A stretch of 10,030 nt of DNA. It comes from an uncultured Alphaproteobacteria bacterium (GTDB taxonomy: Bacteria; Pseudomonadota; Alphaproteobacteria; Caulobacterales; Hyphomonadaceae). This document shows, piece after piece, positions 6,834 through 10,030 of the stretch. The stretch covers positions 1 through 10,030 of the forward strand of contig CAIKXW010000108.1 of assembly GCA_903831485.1 (NCBI GenBank). Reading direction: 5' to 3'. The notes below the pieces were generated by a model. The model was not told the origin of the DNA, searched no databases, and saw only the letters and a program-made list of their open reading frames with translations. The position numbers and the translations under genes are program-made. Within the stretch, counting starts at the first letter, position 1; each line of letters starts with the position of its first letter.

Positions 6834-7394
6834 TCACCGCGGCTGGCTGCGCGCTGTCCAGGCCTCCGCTCGCTGCTGGCACGCCCGTATCCAGGCCGAC
6901 TTGTGATCGTTGTAGGCCATCGAGCTGTCGGGATGCGCCGCAGCCGCCTCGCGCTTGATCGTCTCGTATGCCTGCGCCTCGACGGGGTACGCGAGGAGAT
7001 AGTCGCGGAAGGCAAGCTGGCGGGCGATGTTCGCGTTTCCCTCAGCGTAGAAGTGGACATGGAACACCCGCTTCCCGTCGCGCTCCAGCACGCAGTAACG
7101 CCGCCCCTCGATCCCGAACGCGCCTCGCCAGAGATAGCCCAGCGCCTCGACATCAGCCCGTCGCGCCCCAAGCGCTTCAAGGCTCCGCACCACCGGCATC
7201 AGGTCAACCACAGGCTTCGCCGCGATGCCGGGAATCGCCGTCGATCCGATGTGATGCGCCGCGATCAGCTTCTCTCCCAGCACCCCGGCCAGCCGCGCGC
7301 CCTCCGCAGCCGCCATCTCCGCCCATGCCGGATCATGCGGCGCGAGCAATACGCGCGTCGCATCGGCCATGCGTGCTGCGCATTCATCCGCCAT
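6834..7394 (-). CDS. GrpB family protein (nucleotidyltransferase-like fold, function unknown)
   Basis: A 186-residue protein matching the GrpB/UPF0157 family (PF04229), a group with a nucleotidyltransferase-like core and no settled physiological role. Motifs seen are HIGSTAIPGIAAKPVVDLM (48-66), which holds the GS and the conserved acidic residue of the family; YLWRGAFGIEGRRYCV (87-102); HVHFY (112-116); LAFRDYLLAYP (127-137); and YNDHKSAWI (161-169). The start at 7394 overlaps the uvrC stop by 11 bp, which implies translational coupling to uvrC. An internal Met9 (7370) would start just after uvrC and cannot be excluded, since neither has a strong ribosome site. It is convergent with the TIR gene. 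Membership is firm; function is unknown. Confidence 0.9.
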   Translation of the reverse strand: MADECAARMADATRVLLAPHDPAWAEMAAAEGARLAGVLGEKLIAAHHIGSTAIPGIAAKPVVDLMPVVRSLEALGARRADVEALGYLWRGAFGIEGRRYCVLERDGKRVFHVHFYAEGNANIARQLAFRDYLLAYPVEAQAYETIKREAAAAHPDSSMAYNDHKSAWIRACQQRAEAWTARSQPR

Positions 7395-9534
7395 GGAAGA
7401 AATCGTAGATCCGCCGCGCGAGAGCCTCGTTGACCCCCTCCACGGTCTGCAGGTCCGCCATCGTCGCGCGGCTCACGCCCTTGGCCGAGCCGAACCGGTT
7501 CAGCAGCGCCTTCTTCCGCCGCACGCCAACGCCCGCAATTTCATCCAGCGGGTTCTGCCCCGTAATCGCCGCTGACCTCTTTGCGCGATGCGCTCCGATC
7601 GCCCACCGGTGCGCCTCGTCGCGCAGCCGCTGCAGGTAGTACAGGGCAGGGTCGTTCGGCGGCAGCTGGAACGGCGCGCGTCCCGTCCGGAAGAACTGCT
7701 CCCGCCCCGCATTCCGATCCGGCCCCTTCGCAATGGCCACGAGATTCAGCTCGCCCGGCTTGAACCCCACCGCTTCAATCGCCTCACGCGCCGCCGACAA
7801 CTGCCCCAGCCCGCCATCGATCAACACCAGATCCGGCCACGCGTCCGGCCGTCGTCCTCCCTCGGTCCGAAGGACAGGGGGAGGTGGATCGCTCGCACTT
7901 GCGACCGAGACGGACGGGGGCTCACCTTCAGCATCGGAGGGAGGCAACGGATCGACAGCAGGAGCATTCAACTCCTCCCACTCCTTCCGAAGCCGCGCAA
8001 ACCTGCGCCGCATCACCTCGCGCATCATGCCGTAGTCATCGCCCGGCTCGAGATCGACATCGCGGATGTTGAACTTGCGATACGCGTTCTTCTCGAACCC
8101 GTCCGGCCCCGCCACCACCATCCCGCCCACCATGTTCGTCCCCATGATGTGGCTGTTGTCGTAGACCTCGATGCGCTTTGGCGCTTCGGGCAGGTCAAAC
8201 ACCTTCTGCACCGCCGCAAAGATCTTCTGCTGGCTCTGCGTCTCCGCCAGCTTCCGGCCCAGCGCCTCGCGCGCATTCAACGTCGCCTGCGCCACGATCC
8301 CGCGCTTCTCGCCACGCTGCGGCGTGCGAATCTCCACCTTGTGCTCGGCCTTCATCTCGAGCGCATCGGTCATAAGGTCCCACTCCTCGATCTCGCGATT
8401 GAGCAGGATCAGCTTCGGCACAGGCTTGTCGTCATAGAACTGCGCGATGAACGCCGTCAGCACCTGCTCTGGCGTGTCGTCGCGATCGTGCTTGGGATAC
8501 CACACGGTCGCGCCCCAATTCTGTCCCGCGCGGAAGAAGAAGGCCTGCACCGCAGACGCCCCCGCCTCGGAGTGGATGGCGAACACATCCGCCTCCACCA
8601 GCCCGTCCGGATTGACGCTTTGCGATTGCCGTACAGACGACAGCGCGCGAATGCGATCCCGCAACGCGCCCGCGCGCTCATAGTCCATGTTCTGCGCCGC
8701 GCGCTCCATCTGCGCCACCAGCTGCTCCTGCAGTGTCTCGGCGTCGCCATTGAGAAACCGCTCAGCTTCCCGGACAAGATCGCGATACTCGTCCAGCGGG
8801 ATCAGCCCGGTGCACGGCGCCGAGCACCGTCCCATCTGGTGCAGCATGCACGGCCGCGATCGCGTCGCGTAGATATTGTCCGTACACGTCCGCAGCAGGA
8901 AGGCCTTCTGCAAAGTGTCGATCGTCTGGTCCACCGCTCCCGCCGAAGCAAACGGCCCGAAGTACTTCCCCTTTATCCGCTTTGCCCCGCGATGCTTCAG
9001 CGCCTGCGGTGCTTCGTGATCTTCGCGAATGAGAATGTGCGGAAACGTCTTGTCATCCCGCAGGATGATGTTGAACCGCGGCTTCAGTTTCTTGATGAGG
9101 TTGGCTTCAAGCAGCAGCGCTTCGGTCTCGCTCGCCGTGACGACAAACTCCATCGTCCGCGTCAGCGAGATCATCCGCGCGATGCGCTGCGTCTGCCCGC
9201 CGATCTTGGCATAGTTCGAAACCCGCGCCTTCAGGTTCCGCGCCTTGCCGACATACAGCAGCTCAAGGTTCTCGCCGAACATCCGGTAGACCCCCGGCTT
9301 GCCCGGCAACCGGCTCACCTGGTCGCGGATGATGTCAGGTCCCGACATCCGCTTCTTCTTCATCCCGTCAGCGGAATCAATCTCGACCCCAGAGGAAATC
9401 TCCTCCGTCTCCATCTCGATTGGCTCGGGCAGGTCGTCCGCCCCGTCGCCGGAATCGTCGAACGTGTCGTCGGCTGCATCCTCACGCAACTTTTCCGGCG
9501 CATCTTCGGGGATTTTGGGGTCGTCCGATTCCAT
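7384..9534 (-). CDS. uvrC: UvrABC excinuclease subunit C
   Basis: UvrC makes both incisions flanking a DNA lesion after UvrA/UvrB loading in nucleotide-excision repair. In the 716-residue form the domains run as follows. An acidic leader spans 1-57. The GIY-YIG nuclease has GVY (81-83), YVGK (94-97) and catalytic Glu143. Four cysteines (217, 229, 237, 241) show the spacing 12-8-4 of the E. coli UvrC iron-sulfur cluster. The UVR (UvrB-binding) helix pair is at about 268-298. The RNase H-like nuclease has Asp459 (VYDNSH), Asp499/500 (PGDDYG), Asp573 (LIDGG) and His642. The tandem HhH lies at about 662-712, ending YDFFHGG. A proline-rich insertion at about 526-566 sits between active-site segments. 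It is longer than the roughly 610-residue E. coli protein because of the leader and insertion. I chose ATG 9534; an in-frame ATG at 9576 would add 14 residues, and neither has a good ribosome site. Confidence 0.96.
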   Translation of the reverse strand: MESDDPKIPEDAPEKLREDAADDTFDDSGDGADDLPEPIEMETEEISSGVEIDSADGMKKKRMSGPDIIRDQVSRLPGKPGVYRMFGENLELLYVGKARNLKARVSNYAKIGGQTQRIARMISLTRTMEFVVTASETEALLLEANLIKKLKPRFNIILRDDKTFPHILIREDHEAPQALKHRGAKRIKGKYFGPFASAGAVDQTIDTLQKAFLLRTCTDNIYATRSRPCMLHQMGRCSAPCTGLIPLDEYRDLVREAERFLNGDAETLQEQLVAQMERAAQNMDYERAGALRDRIRALSSVRQSQSVNPDGLVEADVFAIHSEAGASAVQAFFFRAGQNWGATVWYPKHDRDDTPEQVLTAFIAQFYDDKPVPKLILLNREIEEWDLMTDALEMKAEHKVEIRTPQRGEKRGIVAQATLNAREALGRKLAETQSQQKIFAAVQKVFDLPEAPKRIEVYDNSHIMGTNMVGGMVVAGPDGFEKNAYRKFNIRDVDLEPGDDYGMMREVMRRRFARLRKEWEELNAPAVDPLPPSDAEGEPPSVSVASASDPPPPVLRTEGGRRPDAWPDLVLIDGGLGQLSAAREAIEAVGFKPGELNLVAIAKGPDRNAGREQFFRTGRAPFQLPPNDPALYYLQRLRDEAHRWAIGAHRAKRSAAITGQNPLDEIAGVGVRRKKALLNRFGSAKGVSRATMADLQTVEGVNEALARRIYDFFHGG
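7837..7959 (-). other. In-frame proline-rich insertion within uvrC
   Basis: About 41 codons lie between RKEWEEL and the active-site strand PDLVLIDGG. In E. coli UvrC these two segments are joined by a much shorter loop. The encoded peptide (VDPLPPSDAEGEPP, then SASDPPPPVLRTEGGRR) looks like translated repeat DNA rather than a folded domain, and the DNA contains inverted repeats. The reading frame is preserved and all downstream UvrC motifs are intact. Confidence 0.65.
7856..7884. repeat. Palindromic repeat element inside uvrC
   Basis: A 29-bp imperfect palindrome: CCTCCCTCGGTCC (7856-7868), loop GAA, GGACAGGGGGAGG (7872-7884), with two mismatched pairs. Next to it is a second small palindrome TCGCA-CT-TGCGA (7893-7904), and CTCGGTC (7861-7867) recurs inverted as GACCGAG (7903-7909). 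This layout suggests a compact mobile palindromic element that entered the gene in frame. Confidence 0.55.
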
Positions 9535-9623
9535 GCCGCATAGGTAGGGCGCCCCGGCCCTCGGTTCAAACGCCATTGCCCCGGCCTGCTGATAATGGTC
9601 TGTCAGCAGCGGGCGGCACGAAA

Positions 9624-9641
9624 AATGGGGCTGTACCCATT
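9624..9641. promoter_or_regulatory. Operator-like palindrome in the uvrC / outer-membrane protein divergent gap
   Basis: Perfect 6-bp arms AATGGG (9624-9629) and CCCATT (9636-9641) around GCTGTA. It lies in the 191-bp gap between divergent uvrC and the beta-barrel gene. Such a short palindrome could be chance; no cognate regulator is seen. Confidence 0.3.
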
Positions 9642-9657
9642 GTCACGCGCTTCGCGC

Positions 9658-9690
9658 TTGCCGTCGCCGCGACTGCCGATAGACTCTATC
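9658..9690 (+). promoter_or_regulatory. Candidate promoter of the outer-membrane protein gene
   Basis: TTGCCG (9658-9663), 16-bp spacer, TAGACT (9680-9685) gives a plausible sigma-70-type promoter 40 bp upstream of the ATG at 9726. The -10 overlaps a small inverted repeat GATAG-ACT-CTATC (9678-9690) that could be a regulator site. Consensus agreement is only moderate. Confidence 0.35.
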
Positions 9691-9725
9691 TGCCGGGCTC
9701 GGCGGCGTGCAATTGGGGACATCAC

Positions 9726-10030
9726 ATGAAACGCACTCTCCTTGCCGCAGCGGGCGGACTGGGCGCTGCAGCGCTTCTTGCGCCCGCAGCCTCCGCGCAG
9801 GTCTACGCCGGCGCCGGAGCAACGATCTTTACCGCTGAAGCAAGCGGCGAGGATGTCGCCCTCGGCGCGATCCTTGGCCGCGCGGGCTTCAAGGCGAATA
9901 CCTTCTTTGGCTTCGAGGGCGAGTTCGCCATCGGCATCCAGGACGACAATTTCGACGTGCTCGGCCAGGAAGTCAGCGTCGGCCTCGACAGCGAGTACGG
10001 CGTGTTCGCCGTCGGCTGGCTGCCAATCCC
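9726..10030 (+). CDS. Outer-membrane beta-barrel (porin-like) protein, N-terminal part (cut by window end)
   Basis: The ATG at 9726 follows GGGGA (9715-9719) by 6 nt. The first 101 residues are visible with no stop. MKRTLLAAAGGLGAAALLAP followed by AASAQ is a clear Sec signal peptide, with cleavage expected near residue 24 after ASA. The mature part shows alternating beta strands rich in glycine and aromatic residues: VYAGAGATIFTAE, ALGAILGRAGFKANTFFGFE, EFAIGIQ and YGVFAVGWLPIP. This is the pattern of the small 8-stranded OmpA/OmpW-like or porin_beta-brl outer-membrane proteins of proteobacteria. Length and exact family cannot be judged because the rest is outside the window. It is divergent from uvrC, so the two share a regulatory gap but probably not a function. 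Confidence 0.82.
   Translation, partial: MKRTLLAAAGGLGAAALLAPAASAQVYAGAGATIFTAEASGEDVALGAILGRAGFKANTFFGFEGEFAIGIQDDNFDVLGQEVSVGLDSEYGVFAVGWLPI

Noticed and set aside
5966..7180. 404-residue open frame on the minus strand
   Set aside because: It is antisense to the TIR gene and out of frame with the GrpB-family and DUF4157-like genes; those have motifs, this does not.
7588..9543. 651-residue open frame on the plus strand
   Set aside because: It lies entirely antisense to uvrC, and its Arg/Leu/His-rich composition is that of a shadow frame.

Overview
The window is about 10 kb of GC-rich DNA with dense, mostly operonic coding and short gaps. Product families, codon use, REP-like palindromic repeats and an UvrC ending in a DFFHGG-type tail fit an alphaproteobacterium. 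Caulobacterales/Hyphomonadaceae or a sphingomonad are my best guesses, by inference only. No RNA gene, insertion sequence, integrase or CRISPR array is visible.

Layout, left to right. (1) 1-1201: the N-terminal part of an EmrA/HlyD-type membrane-fusion protein on the minus strand, divergent from a TetR-family regulator on the plus strand. The 131-bp gap holds an inverted repeat that is a good candidate operator. This is the standard arrangement of a locally regulated drug-efflux operon. (2) 1212-5304, all minus strand: an amidohydrolase-2 family hydrolase, an acyl-CoA dehydrogenase, a short-chain dehydrogenase and an enoyl-CoA hydratase-family protein. Together they look like a catabolic beta-oxidation-type cluster of unknown substrate. 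A near-perfect operator-like palindrome lies just upstream of the dehydrogenase/hydratase pair. Two head-to-head REP-like palindromes separate the hydrolase from the acyl-CoA dehydrogenase. (3) 5361-6002, minus: a secreted HExxH (DUF4157-like) protein. (4) 6143-6826, plus: a TIR-domain protein whose C-terminus is a ribosomal protein bL12 (L7/L12) C-terminal-type domain. (5) 6834-9534, minus: excinuclease subunit UvrC followed by an overlapping GrpB-family protein. UvrC carries an in-frame insertion made of palindromic repeat DNA. (6) 9726-10030, plus: the start of a small outer-membrane beta-barrel protein, cut by the window end.

The most notable item is the TIR-bL12 fusion. The N-terminal TIR domain keeps the glutamate expected of NAD-consuming TIRs. 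The C-terminal domain keeps the bL12 surface residues known to contact translational GTPases. This suggests, by inference only, an effector that senses or acts on translation. The gene stands alone on its strand: it is divergent from the HExxH protein gene and convergent with grpB. Its composition looks like that of its neighbours, so it appears resident rather than freshly acquired.
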